A stretch of DNA of 64,000 nt from Podocnemis expansa. Lineage: Eukaryota > Chordata > Testudines > Podocnemididae. The notes beneath the pieces were generated by a model that was not told the origin of the DNA, did not search any database, and was given only the letters and a program-made list of their open reading frames with translations. The stretch spans positions 3,738,289 to 3,802,288 of the forward strand of contig ML682003.1 of the NCBI GenBank assembly GCA_007922195.1, given 5' to 3'. Each line of letters begins with the position of its first letter. Positions within the stretch are counted from its first letter, which is position 1. Below are positions 23,806 to 35,010 of this stretch, one piece after another. The translations under genes and the position numbers were made by a program.

Positions 23806-25045
23806 CTGTATATACTCGGGTATAAGCTGATCCAGGCACAAGCTGACCCCCCAATTCTGAGCCCAAAAAAGAAGCTAAAATTGGTGACCCAGGTATAAGC
23901 CGAGGTCCCCTTTTGGCCTTGGCCCCTAACCCCCCACCCACTGCTTCTGGCTTCTTAAGGAGTTTCTGACAGCTTCCCTACCTAAAATCTCTGCTGCTGC
24001 TTTTCCCATACCCCCCCCCGCTGTCCATTCCTCACTCCTGCCCTCCTGCTCTGCCCTTTCCTCACTGCTACACGCCTGCTCACTTCTCAGTTTCCTGCTG
24101 CTGCCCCCTGCGCTGTCCTTTCCTCACTGTTGCCCCCTGCTCCCACCTGCTCTGCCCTTTCCTCACTGCTTCACCCCTGTTCACTTCTCATTTACCTCAC
24201 CATTGCCCCTTGCTCTGCCCTTTCCTCATTGTTGCCCCCTTGCTCCCACCTGCTCTGCCCTTTCCTCACTTCCATCACCCCTGCTGCTCCCTGCTCTGCC
24301 CTTTCCTCATTGCTATCCCCCTGCTCACTTCTCAGTTTCCTGCTGCTGCTCCCCTGGTCCTCCTGCTACCCCCTACTCCCCCCTTTCTCACTGCTGCTCT
24401 CTGCTCCGCCTTTTCCTCACTGCCGCCCCCCTGCTCCCTTCTCAGTTCCATGCTGTTGCTCCCCTGTTACCCAACACCCTTTCCACCCCTTTCCCCCTCA
24501 CCCCCCAACCCCTGCTGCCACTCTTTCCCAGCCTGCCAGGCACCCCCCCCAAATCCCCAGTCCCTGTTCCTGCTTCCCTGGGCTCCCCAAAAACCCCAGG
24601 TCCTCCTGCCACTTTCCCTGGACTCCCTGACCCCCCCCAAAGTCTGAGCCCTGCTGCCCCTTTCCTGGCCTCCCTGAACCCTCCCCCCCCCCCCAAACCC
24701 TCCCTGCCATCCCATCACTTTTCCCAACTCCCCAACCTCCGGTCCCTGCCGCCCCTTCCCTGGACTCCCTGAATCCCCCCGTCAATGTCCAGGCCGACCC
24801 CCACCCCCCAGGACCCCCTTACTTGGCTGCTCCAGATGCCGGGGTCCCTTCCTTCCTCCAGTCCCAGCCCGGGCCGACTGCCCAGGATGGCCGCCCAGCA
24901 ACACTGGGGCTCCGGCCTGCTGCATGGTCAGGGAAAGGGCTGGCCTGGGTTGTCTACCGTATTCTCCCGAGTATAAGCCAAGTCCCTGTTTTGAAGCCAA
25001 TTTTCAGGCACAAAATTTTTGGCTTATACGCAGTGATATACGGTA
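23806..25045. mobile_element. Palindromic MITE-like element inserted in CR1
   Basis: The left end CTACTGTATATACTCGGGTA faces a right end GCAGTGATATACGGTAG, an inverted repeat. A further left-type end, ACCGTATTCTCCCGAGTATA, lies inside at 24956-24975. Removing the unit rejoins CR1 at a TA dinucleotide, so a TA target duplication (mariner-like) is possible. The interior is dominated by a pyrimidine-rich tandem repeat. Either one long element or a left piece, a minisatellite and a complete ~90-bp copy (24953-25045). Confidence 0.65.
23990..24790. repeat. Pyrimidine-rich minisatellite
   Basis: The plus strand is almost all C and T. From about 24040 to 24440 a variable unit recurs, CTGCTCTGCCCTTTCCTCAC and CTGCTCACTTCTCAGTTTCC. 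From about 24490 to 24790 a second unit recurs, around TTCCCTGGACTCCCTGA followed by C runs. The proline/serine/leucine-rich ORFs in all three forward frames are a product of this composition. Confidence 0.85.
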
Positions 25046-25600
25046 GACCTATTTCGTCTGCAGAAGAGAAGACTGAGGGGGGATTTGATAGCAACCTTCA
25101 ACTCAGAAGCACTGCTGGCCTGGGAAAAGAGCCAGAGATCGGCGCACTGGGCCTTGGTGCTTGAGCCACTTAAGCATGCCACTGCCGCAGCCAGGCTGGC
25201 AGTGGACCCAGGACTCATGTGCTGGTTCTCAGGGCTCGAGCCCCATAAGCCTGGTGCCACTGATGCCCCTGCTTCAACTACTTGAAGGGGTGCTTCAAAG
25301 AGTGGGGAGCCAGGCTTTTCTCAGTGGCAGCAGAGAACAAAACAGGGAACAATTGTTTCAACTTGCAGCTGGGAAGATCTAGGTTGAATATTAGGAAAAT
25401 CTTTATCAATAGGAGGGCGGTGAAGCACTAAAAAGGGTTACGTAGGGAGGTGGCAGAATCGCCAACTTTAGAAACTTTTAACATATGATTAGACAAAACC
25501 CGGGTTGGGGTGATTTAGTGGGAGTAGTCTTGCTTTTTAGTAGGGAGATGGACTAGATGACCTCATGAGGTCCCTTCTAGCCCTAACATTCTATGATTCT
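25046..25600 (+). pseudogene. CR1 LINE, 3' continuation after insertion
   Basis: Resumes with TCTGCAGAAGAGAAGACTGA and runs through the 3' end of ORF2 and the 3' UTR (GGACTAGATGACCTCATGAG), ending in the CR1 terminal repeat CATTCTATGATTCTATGAC. It is interrupted by a hAT-like element at 25104-25271. Another CR1 follows at once. Confidence 0.9.
25104..25271. mobile_element. hAT-like element inserted in CR1
   Basis: 168 bp starting CAGAAGC and ending GATGCCCCTG, flanked by exact 8-bp repeats CTTCAACT at 25096-25103 and 25272-25279. Excising it with one repeat restores CR1 (GCAACCTTCAACTACTTGAA). The termini are only weakly complementary. Confidence 0.88.
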
Positions 25601-27003
25601 ATGACTGGAAAAAGACAAACGTGGTGCTCAGCTTCAAAAAAGGGAAGAAGGAGAATCCAGCAAATCACAGGCCATTCAGACCCAACTCAGTCCCTGGAAA
25701 AATCATGGAGTACATCCTTAGGGGAACCATTTTGCAGCACTTGGAAGATAGGAAGCTGATCAAGAACCATTAGCATGGATTTATCAAGGGCAAGTCATGC
25801 CTCTCCAATCTGATTCCTTTCTATGATGAGATAACTGGGTCTGTGCATGGGAAGAAGGTGATTGGTGCGATATACCTTGACTTTAGCAGAGTTTTTCATA
25901 TGGTCTCTCAGTGTTTTTTTATCATCAAGCTGAAGAAGTCTGAATGGACTATAACATGGATAAAAAGCTGACTAGATCATCAGTCTCAATGGGTTGTGAT
26001 CAACAGTTCAATGTCTAGTTAGCATCCAGTAACATGAGGAGTGCCCCAGGGATTGGTGCTGGGGGAGGTTTTAGTCAACGTTTTCATTAATGAGCTGGAG
26101 AATGGGGTGGATTGAACCCACAGCAGGTCTGCCAATGACATTAAGCTTGGGGAAGAGGTAAGAAGACATCCTGGAAGATACAGATAGGATACAGAGTGAC
26201 CTAGACAAACTGGAAGGATTGGGTCAAAACAAGTCTGATGAGGTTCACCAAGGACAAGTGCAGAGTTCTGCACTTAGGACAGGAGAATCCTATGCAGTGC
26301 TACAGACTGGGGACTAACTGACTAGGCAGCAATTTTGAAGCAAGAGACCTCAGTGTTACAGTGAACAAGAGGCTGGAGATGAGTCTGCAGTGTGCCCTTA
26401 TTGCCTGGAAGGATAACAGCACAATGGGCTGCATCGGTAGGAGCTCTGCAGGCAGACTGAGGGACATGATTATTCCCCTCTATTCGGCAGTGGTGAGGCC
26501 TCATTTGGACTATCATGTCCAGTTCTGGGACCCTCTCTAAAAAAAGGATGTGGACACACTGGAGAGAGTCCCATGGAGGACAAATAAAATAATTAGGGGA
26601 CTGGAAAACATGACAAATGAGAAGCTGCAGGAACTTGGCTTGTTTAGTCTGCAGAAAAAGAGAAGAGTGAGGAGAGATTTGATAACCCTGAAGAGGTTCC
26701 AGGGAGGATGGAGCTAGGCTATTCCAAGTGGTCGCAAGTGACACAACTAGGAACAGTGATCTCACGTTGCAATGAGGGAAGTCTAGGTTCAATATTAGCA
26801 AAACCTTTTTCCCATGGAGCTTGAGGAATGGAATGGGTTACCTAGGGAAGCAGGGGAACCTCCACCCCTTAGGGTTTTTAAGGTCCAGCCTGACATAGCC
26901 CTGACTGGGACAATTTAGTTGGGATTGGTTCTCCATTGAGCAGGGGAGAGGACTAGATGACTGCCTCACGTCCCTTCCAGCCTTAAGGTTCATGATTCTT
27001 TGC
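25601..27003 (+). pseudogene. Second CR1 LINE, abutting the first
   Basis: Starts mid-ORF2 with a reading equivalent to GKRQTW...KKGRRRIQ and runs through RT-like sequence (about 25840-26150, stops in all frames) and the 3' UTR, ending near GGTTCATGATTCTTTG. It directly follows the terminal repeat of the previous CR1, so a 5'-truncated copy probably inserted in that AT-rich 3' end. Confidence 0.85.
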
Positions 27004-27564
27004 CCAGATCAGATGGTCCTGTTCTTAGAACAGTTATCTAATTTCTTTCTTTTGAGTTAAATAACTAAAAAATGCCTATCCAAAGCTCAGGATGCTCTGT
27101 TGTACCATTAACAATGTAACACCTCTGCAACATTAATATGATCAATTCAACAGCCAGCCACCAACCATTCCTTTGCACCTCTTTACTATCTAGGACTCTT
27201 CTCAAAAGCCCTATCTAGCAGATCTCACTTGCGACAGATCTGGACCATTTTAGACCAAGTAAGAGAGAAAACTCCAGAGTCTTCAGAAAGCACTAGTGAT
27301 ACTAATCATTCACATGTTTTGATATCCTCTAGTCTAGAAAAGTAGTAAATATAAATGACTCCATTCCTGCAAACGGCCTCAAACAACCTCTTTCACAAGT
27401 CATATGATGGTACGTCTCTGACAAAAATTCTATAATATTGCAGAGGTTCATGCTGGAAAGCTGAACAGCCTCTCCTCCCCCTTTTGGAGGATAATGGAGA
27501 CCACACTCTACATTCCATGCTCCTACATTTCACAAGAATAAACTTTAAATCACAGCACAACCTT

Positions 27565-27700
27565 TTATGGATCTTAAGGGGCTTTACAAACATGAGGATA
27601 TTTTACACAGTGGTCATGCAGAAAAGCAGTGGCAGAGATGTGAAGAAAGCCCAGGAGTCCTGGATTCCCATCTCCTTTTGCCAACCATCACTCTTGCACC
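27565..27700 (-). repeat. MIR-like SINE fragment
   Basis: CTTAAGGGGCTTTACAAACA, AGCAGTGGCAGAGATGTGAA and CCAGGAGTCCTGGATTCCCA form a reversed MIR-type core. Confidence 0.55.
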
Positions 27701-28139
27701 CCATTTCTAAACTGTCACACATTACCTCTCAAGTAGGAGCTCTCAAAGGAATTTTAAAAAGTTTGCTACTTTCATATTGGAATAACAACTAAACATTAGT
27801 GGACTCTTTATCTCCTAATCTGATCTTATAAAATTATAAGGAATTATAAGGAATGACTGCTATTTAATCAGGAATCCTGTCCAGCTCCTGCCTAGGATCC
27901 CTCACTGCCTTGCGCTTACAAGGCCTCTAAGAAACAGAGGACCCGAACTGTTGCAGCTTTCAGTTCCCCCTCCCCACCATTTCCAAAACACAGACAGATC
28001 GGCGCCAGGCAAACTCTATTCCCCAGCGGTAATTGGATGTTGCATTCATACAGTAGCTGCTCTTCTGCTACTGCCTGTGCACAAGTCTCTGGCATTAACC
28101 ATGTTCTGAAAGAGACTCTCCGAAGCAGCTCAGTTTTCT

Positions 28140-28460
28140 ATTATTACTTGCTAGCTGAGGGGTTTTGTGTAGATAATCATGTTATTTAGATAGGATGTTG
28201 GTTTAATTCCCTTCATTACAGGCTCCCAGGGTTGTAATTTTTTTTCTCCGCATGATGTATTCCCTGTGGCACATTTCACTCAAATCAAACACTTTACGCT
28301 TTTATTACAAACAATACCCCAGCGTCTCCCGTTATCAGCCCAGCACACACATGCCCACTCCTCACAGAGATCCAGAGGTCAGTTCTAATGACTAATCGAT
28401 CTCATTAGCTTTCCTAATTAAAAACTTTACTACCGCACTGGAAGACAAACTACAAAAAAA
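28140..28460. promoter_or_regulatory. Repeat-free block, possible conserved non-coding element
   Basis: Unique-looking sequence with GATAATCATG, GACTAATCGATCTCATTAGC and CCTAATTAAAAAC homeodomain-type sites. It contrasts with the surrounding old repeats. Role inferred only from composition. Confidence 0.22.
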
Positions 28461-28905
28461 CTGCTTGCATCATATTTGAATGGGATATGAGCATCATTTA
28501 TCAGCCAAGACTCACAGCTCATGAACACCAGAGTGCTCTGTGCATTGCTGAGATGGTGGTTTTACTCCTAGTCATGCCTCCCCCGTGAACAATTCATACC
28601 AGCCACACCCATGGAGAAGAGGAAAGGGGGGAGGAAAAAACCTGGTGTGGAAACTTAGACGGCCCCAATGGCGCCTTACTGCCGTAAAAGTCTTGAAGCA
28701 ACACTGGTGCATTCATCCTTCCCAAGGTTCCACATGAGCCAATGGGGTCAAAAAACCAAAGCGCGCCACTTTTTTTACTCAGAGTTTTTGGAAGATGCCT
28801 GAATGCTGCACCATCAACGTGGCAAACCTCCATGGCTAAGCTTGACAACAATATACTTTGCACTTCAATAGCCCATTCTAAGAATGTCCACACATTCACT
28901 TAGAT

Positions 28906-29083
28906 CAGGGGTGGCCAAACTCAAGAGCCACACAAGCTGATTATTAAACCTTCAAGAGCCACACTGAGACATATAGCCATATACTTGCACCTACTAAACT
29001 GATTTTCTGACATTCTTTCAGGAGCCACACTTTTTCATTCAAGAGCCACATGCAGCTCCTGACCCACAGTTTGGCCACACCTG
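28906..29083. mobile_element. hAT-type MITE (CAGGGGTGGCCAAACT family)
   Basis: 178 bp with inverted repeats CAGGGGTGGCCAAACT and AGTTTGGCCACACCTG. The flanks ACTTAGAT (28898-28905) and ATTTAGAT (29084-29091) match at 7 of 8. Internally it repeats AAGAGCCACA several times. Confidence 0.93.
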
Positions 29084-29099
29084 ATTTAGATGCACAATG

Positions 29100-29255
29100 C
29101 TCAGGAGAGCTAGGGAAACATGATCCCCATTTTATAGATGGAAATCTGAAGGAGCAAGAAAAAGAAAAAAAAATGCTCTACCTAAGTTCACATAGGTCTG
29201 TGGTAAAGCCAGGAAGAGAATTTAGAGTTTTGTCTTAACCATGAGATCATCCTCA
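29100..29255 (-). repeat. MIR-like SINE
   Basis: CCCCATTTTATAGATGGAAA, TCACATAGGTCTGTGGTAAA and GCCAGGAAGAGAATTTAG. It starts right beside the hAT element at 28906-29083. Confidence 0.6.
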
Positions 29256-29584
29256 AGGTTAGGGTTCCATCCAACTCCCATAGTCTTCAACTATCATTAA
29301 TTTATTTTTTTTCCTTCCCCAAAACTAACAAATTGCTAAAATAAAATTTCAAAATGAGGAGAGAGGCTATTTTAAAAAAAAACAAAAACACTGATGTGAC
29401 AAAATAGGATTACTTCTATAAAACCAGCATTTCTTAGAATGGATTTATATGTCCACACACAGATGTACGCATGTGCATCATGACAGACTTATATGCCCTC
29501 CAAGTCAGGTGAAAATGGAAAAAGAATACATCCTTATTTATATAGAATTCTTTATCACGATCACTTACATTTTACTTCTCCCCA

Positions 29585-29865
29585 GCTATCATAGAAATCA
29601 GCAGTGGGAAAGACAGTCTATCTAGTCTGTCTCCCAGTCAAAGCAGGTTTCTTTTCTACATTTTTTCAGCAATTTCTCCACCACAATTTTCAATGAACCA
29701 AAAAATAAGGCTTCCTTCTCTTCCTCCGGGAGAATATTCCATTGTCTCCTGGATCTCTCTCTCTGTTAGGCTGCAGAAACAGAAAAACTTCCTAAATTCT
29801 CTTCTGCATAATTTCTTCTGACTGCAATCACACAGAAGCAGTATTGATGGAAAGACAGCACGTAT
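29585..29865 (-). mobile_element. Old CR1/L3-like 3' fragment
   Basis: TATCATAGAAATCAGCAGTG, CTATCTAGTCTGTCTCCCAG and GAATATTCCATTGTCTCC resemble a reversed, old CR1/L3 3' end. Too diverged for a firm family call. Confidence 0.5.
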
Positions 29866-31325
29866 GACTTGACGATAACTCACCACCCTTTGCTGTTTAT
29901 TTCTGCCGGTCTTTCTTCAGTTTACTATGTTATTTCTCTAGAGATAGAATATCATTAGCACATGCCCAGAGTAGCAATAACAAGCACTGTAAGTCAAGAA
30001 AGATGGTAAACTAGCAGCCACTGTTGGGATAGATTAGCTAATCATCTAAACCGGGAAGGTAAGTTCTGTGTTAGTAAATGTGAGAGGAATAAAGCAACCT
30101 AATGAGAAAGATACAGCACAAGGATCAAGTCCAGGAGCTGGAATTCTCAAAGACAAGTGATTGCAATTCCTTTGGAAAGGAAGACTACAAGGACCAAGAA
30201 GTGGTGAGTAGGATCCCATGAGGAGACGCTCCAACATCTGGGGGTTACAGCGGAAGCGTATTGGAAGAAGAGAGGGCCTGCAGAAACCATGTGGGATCTT
30301 CAGAGCTCATTACGACCTGAAGGGAGAAAGTGGCAGGAGCTGCCAACTGAGCTAGTCAAGAAGGGTAGGCAGTAAACAGCCAAAAAGTCAGCAAAAGCGG
30401 GACAGCAAAAGAGTTCAAGTGTTTATTTTCCATTTCTTGGACCAGAGTTGAGGGCAGGGGACCCCTCGAGGGCAATGAATGCCAGGGTTAGAAAACGAAT
30501 GGCAAAGGTGGGATGTCTATAGCCATTTAGGGCTTTAGGGGAACTGCTGGAAAGAAGGATGAGTGAGCATTAACCTAACAGGCTTCTACAAATCTATCAG
30601 GGAAGACATGCTTGTGAAATAGCAGGAGACGGATGAAACCAGCAATAATTCCAGTGTGGCTGAGCCACAGAGCTGCCTTTGAAAAAAGAAGCCTGTTAAC
30701 AAGAAAAATAAAGGGAGGGGGAGTTTAATATACCATGGATACCAATCCTGGCTCCAAACCTGTTTCCACTGACTTCCTCGGTGCTGGATGACGGCCATAA
30801 AGCAAAAAAGGAATAATGAAAATCTTCAGTGAATGCATACGACTGCCTACTGTCGAGGTCACCTAGAGGGTAACCAGGATAGCTGAGATCACACCGGAAG
30901 TCCCATTTTACTGCCATCACTATAGGCTGTGTCTCTCAAAACCTCTCCTTCTGGGATGGCACATGGGATAAATTTCTCCTGGAAGAGACCACCCATTTGA
31001 AAGGTTCCTGACAAGAGGATGACAGAGAGTGGAACTGTAGGGAAAAGATACAGAAACATCTATTGAAGATACAAGGCAAGTGCTCCAGATGAGCTGCAGA
31101 AGCTCACAGTTGAATAAGTGCAGAACTGGCCCACATCATGCCCATGGCTGGATTATTTGAGTGCATAACTCAGCATGGCCCTCCTCGTGGGGCTAACACG
31201 ACCTCTGCGCCCCCTGCAATGTGGGCACAGGGGGCTACAAGGGGGCTAGATGCTGACTCCTGTGCACACACTCCTAGACTCTCCTTCAGCATTTGGGAGC
31301 CTTTGAAGCCTGTTTAAAAATATAC

Positions 31326-32280
31326 ACACTGTGACAGTGCCCTCTGCAGTCTGGACTGGTTTATTACTGTGTCACCCAATCCCTCACCCCCTGGAGCCAT
31401 CATCACACTTGCTTTGCTGTGTAAACACCCACTCCTGGGTCAGCCCACGCACAGCGCTCTGCCAGCAAGCAGTCTCTGACCCAGCGAATGAGTGCTCCTG
31501 GCCAGCCATTCATGGGTGACCCCAGCCAACCCCCAACTCCAGTCCCAGGTGCAACCCTTGGAAATGTCATCTTCAGTGCTGTCCACTGGACTCTGAAAGA
31601 TCATTGATTAGTCAACTTATCAATGAAATGATCTGCACCAGTTCAGTCACTCTTAACGGGGTCTCTACACACACACACACACAAAACCAGATGTCGGGCT
31701 TTAGATACAACAAAAGAGTTTATTATGTATGGAAAGATTTTAAGTGACCATAAGCCAAAAGAAATCAGGTTTGAAAAGGAAGAAATAGAAAGGCACATTC
31801 TAAACTAAACTTAACACTTCATAACCTGGCCGTCTTTGAGGTTATCTTATCACAGGCTGGGTAGGCAGCCTCCAGCCAGCCTCCCCACATGAACAGTCTT
31901 TCATCTGCTTCATAGGTGGATTACAGGGGAGCACTCCAGAGACAAAAATGCCTCTCATTTTAATAGATTCCCCTGCCATCCCCAGAGGTCAGGTGACTGG
32001 CAATGTCCAGCACAGCTTCCTCTGCTTGAGCCAAAGAAACATCAACTTACCAGATGCTGAGGCCAGTCCATTGTTCCTGTATGCCTCGGCAAAGCATGAA
32101 CTCTCACTCTGCTTTGTGTTTGCCTGGATCTATTCAAGCCTTGAGATACACGTTTGGGAACATTACGTAGCAGCAGAGCTGTCATAACCACGCACGGGAC
32201 ATTGCAAGAAACATGCTATCGTAACAATAACATTCAGCGTGTCATGAGCACTCCAAACACACCGGACCTGACATACTCTG
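31326..32280 (-). repeat. LTR-like repeat, copy 1
   Basis: Begins TGTGACAGTGCCCTCTGCAG. Shares CACTCCTG(G/A)GT(C/T)AG and ATTTTAAGTGA blocks, in order, with the repeat at 32672-33518. On the minus strand an AATAAAC polyadenylation-like signal lies near 31720, which suggests right-to-left orientation. Possibly an old solo LTR; no viral coding sequence seen. A (CA)n run interrupts it at 31667. Confidence 0.45.
31667..31683. repeat. (AC)n microsatellite
   Basis: Eight AC units within the LTR-like repeat. Confidence 0.95.
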
Positions 32281-32289
32281 CATTAAACA

Positions 32290-32530
32290 ATACATAGCCA
32301 TGTTAGTCTAGTTCAGCAAAGCAAACAAGGAGTCTTGGGGCACTTTTAAAGACTAACAAATTTATTAATCACATGAACTTGCATGGGAGAAAATTCCACT
32401 TCTTCAGACACTTTGAAGGTGGAGAACTTACAGAACGGGAGGATCACAGGATCAGGTCAGACTGCTACAGCAAATCAAAGCAGTTGTTCGGATTCAAACA
32501 GTGGAGAACAGCATATTGAGGGTCCACAAA
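32290..32530 (-). repeat. Penelope-type tail repeat, extended copy
   Basis: Antisense copy beginning with the 3' terminus (CCATGTTAGTCTAGTTCAGC) and reaching GCAAATCAAAGCAGTTGTTC. It shares its far extension with the copy at 18255-18500. It sits between two related LTR-like repeats. The core keeps CTGAAGA but GAAA has become GCAA. Confidence 0.78.
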
Positions 32531-32671
32531 CAATACACGGTTACGCTATAAGGGTCAGAAGGAATGGTATACAAATCACATCGTTAGGGTGTATATGGGG
32601 TACAGCATGTCACACATACATTTATGACAAAAGGAAACATTTTCTTAAGTGAGTTTCAAAACCATGATGCC

Positions 32672-33518
32672 CAATGCCATAGTGACAGGCTGCTCCCCAG
32701 GTCCAGTCTGGTGACCCCCCCAAATTCCACTCCTGACTCCCAACTTACCCCACCTAACTAGGTGACCACTCACTCCTGAGTTAGTCCACTCTAGCCTGCA
32801 GTGAGCGTGCTCTCCCCAGTCATGCAGATACCACAGTGGGAACTTCTGTCTTACAGGGACTGGGATTCTTCCCCAATCACCACACACTCAAGACAGCCCT
32901 TTTAACAAAAATGGATCATGCCCAACCTCCCTTGCTCACATCCTCTGAAGTCCACACAGCTTTAGATAAAACAACTACCAGTTTATTGATCAGGATACGA
33001 TTTTAAGTGAGTATATGACAAATCAATGCAGAATCATAATATCAATGAGCCAGCAGTTACCACAAGACAATAAAAGATAAAACACGCATACTGAACTAAT
33101 ACCACTGTTACAAATACGCTCATCTCACACCTCAAGTCTGGCTGTGATGGTTTATGGCCATTCTCTGCCTCTTTCAAGGCAGGGCCCAACTCCTATTGTA
33201 GATGTTTCAAGACGGACTTTACGAGGCCAAAAGCCCCAAGCCGTTCAAAGTGTCTCTCTGTTTCCATACTCTCACAGCTCACCTTCCTGGGCCAAGCTGA
33301 TTTCTCTGTTATGAACCTTTGCAGACACTGCGCTGTTTACAAGCTGCCAGAAGACAGCTCTGTTTCCCTCCCTAAGTGACATAACCTGCTTTATATGGGT
33401 ACACAAACATGATGCTGCAGGAAACATGATACTGTAGTGATCATGTAGAATAGGTTCTGAGCACTCGTAAAGGAAACTTGCATGGCCTCTTTGGCATAAA
33501 ATCATACTATCACAGTGC
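32672..33518 (-). repeat. LTR-like repeat, copy 2
   Basis: About 850 bp between ATAGTGACAGGCTGC and ATACTATCACAGTGCC, whose ends are roughly inverted (GTGACAG / CTATCAC). It has the CACTCCTGAGTTAG and TTTATTGATCAGGATACGAT blocks in the same order and orientation as copy 1, with a tail repeat between the two copies. Same interpretation as copy 1. Confidence 0.45.
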
Positions 33519-34069
33519 CTAAGTGAACAGAAAAATCATATAGATCATAGCCCAGGAGTGCACAGATGTGCATCTCATGACACACAGTTTGTTGTAAGTC
33601 CTGCTGTCTCCCACTCCCAAGAGATCTCACACAGAAGACAGGAAAAGACTGCTACAGATGGGGACACATGCAGGGAAGCTAGGCACTGCCACTCTCCCAG
33701 CTAGGTATCCTTACCCATGTGCAGAGATTCCTGTTATTATCAGACAATCACCTCCATACAGCATTCCTGGGAAATTTAGGGAACAGCACAGGAAAAAGAA
33801 ATATTGTCCAAAACCATCACATGTCATTTTGGGGTTAGTTGTTGGACAGAAACTATGGATCTAATTTTTAAAAGAATGAAATTAATGTTGTCAAATGGGA
33901 CAGGCAGGGTCATCTCTGAAAGGACCTCAAGCTGGGAACTCCAATCCACTGCTATGAAAACATAGCATGATGTACAGCAACAGCGTCAGCCGAAGGAGGA
34001 GGAGTCTATTAAGACGTCCAGTAGTGGAGGCCTGACAGCATACTGAATTTCTCTTTCAATTGAAAAGGT

Positions 34070-34680
34070 TTCTCCAAATTAGTAGCTCTGAGTTTTGCAC
34101 TGGTATGACCACTACTGAAATGCTGCATCCAGTTCTTGGGTCCATAATTCAAGAAGAGTATCAATATACAGGAGAAGGTTCAAAGAAGAGCCATGAAAAT
34201 GGTTGAAAACTGGAGACAATGCCTTATAGTGATGGGCTCAAAAAGCTCTGTCTGTTTAGGCTAACAAAGAGAAGATTAAGAAATGACCTGGTTGCAACCT
34301 ATAAATATCTGTGTGGGAAACAAATTTTATAATAGAGGGCTCTTCAATCTAGCAAAGGAAGGACTAACAAGATCCAGTGACATATGATGCTGGACAAATT
34401 CAGATGAAAAATAAAGGGCAACTTTTCAATAGTGGAACAACTTACCAAGCAGTTGTGGTAGATACTCTATCACCAGTAGGTAAGCTAGATTTGGATGGGT
34501 GGGGGGTTGGTGGGCTTTTTATAAAAAGATCTTCCTTAATTCAGCCACAACTGTTGGACTGGATGCAGCAGCTAACTCAGGGGAGTTCATGGCCTGTGTT
34601 ACATGGGAGGTCAGACTATATGGTCACAAAGGTCCCTCCTGGCCTTAGAAAAAGCATAAGCTCTCATACTGTAGGACAGA
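34070..34680 (+). mobile_element. Old CR1-family copy, 3' part
   Basis: Sense copy: CAAAGAAGAGCCATGAAAAT, AAAAGCTCTGTCTGTTTAGG, GGTTGCAACCTATAAATATC and a 3' UTR ending GGTCAGACTATATGGTCACA and GGTCCCTCCTGGCCTTAGAA. Numerous stops. Confidence 0.8.
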
Positions 34681-34704
34681 TCCACACACACAGCTGCTCC
34701 AGCG

Positions 34705-35010
34705 TAACTAAGGTATTGTCTACACTAGACGAGTTTTGCTGGCATATCTATACTGGTGCAACAAACATGTAGCAAACTCCCCTAGTACAGACACAGCTAA
34801 TACCAACATAAAAGTGTTTCAGCCTGCACAGCTCATGGCAGCTCCTCAAGAGACACAAATGAAACCAGCACAAGCACTGTTATGGCAGTATAATCTGTGT
34901 CTACATTAGGGCTTCTACCAGCACAGTAAAATCTCAACAACCAAAAAACTCACAGCCATAACTGACACAGGTAAGCTCCTACAAGTTTTAAGTGTGGAGC
35001 AGGCCTCAAT
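34705..35010. mobile_element. MITE-like repeat, TGTCTACACTA family
   Basis: Left end AAGGTATTGTCTACACTAGA; right end near TTTTAAGTGTGGAGCAGGCC, weakly inverted. Interior GTTTTGCTGGCATATCTATA matches a common turtle repeat I recall. A second related piece starts at 35041 (GCTGTGTCTACACTTAGG). Confidence 0.55.

Noticed and set aside
24130..24772. Proline/serine/leucine-rich ORFs of up to 189 codons in all three forward frames
   Set aside because: Open only because the strand is almost pure C/T with tandem repeats; all frames are equally open and no domain is visible.
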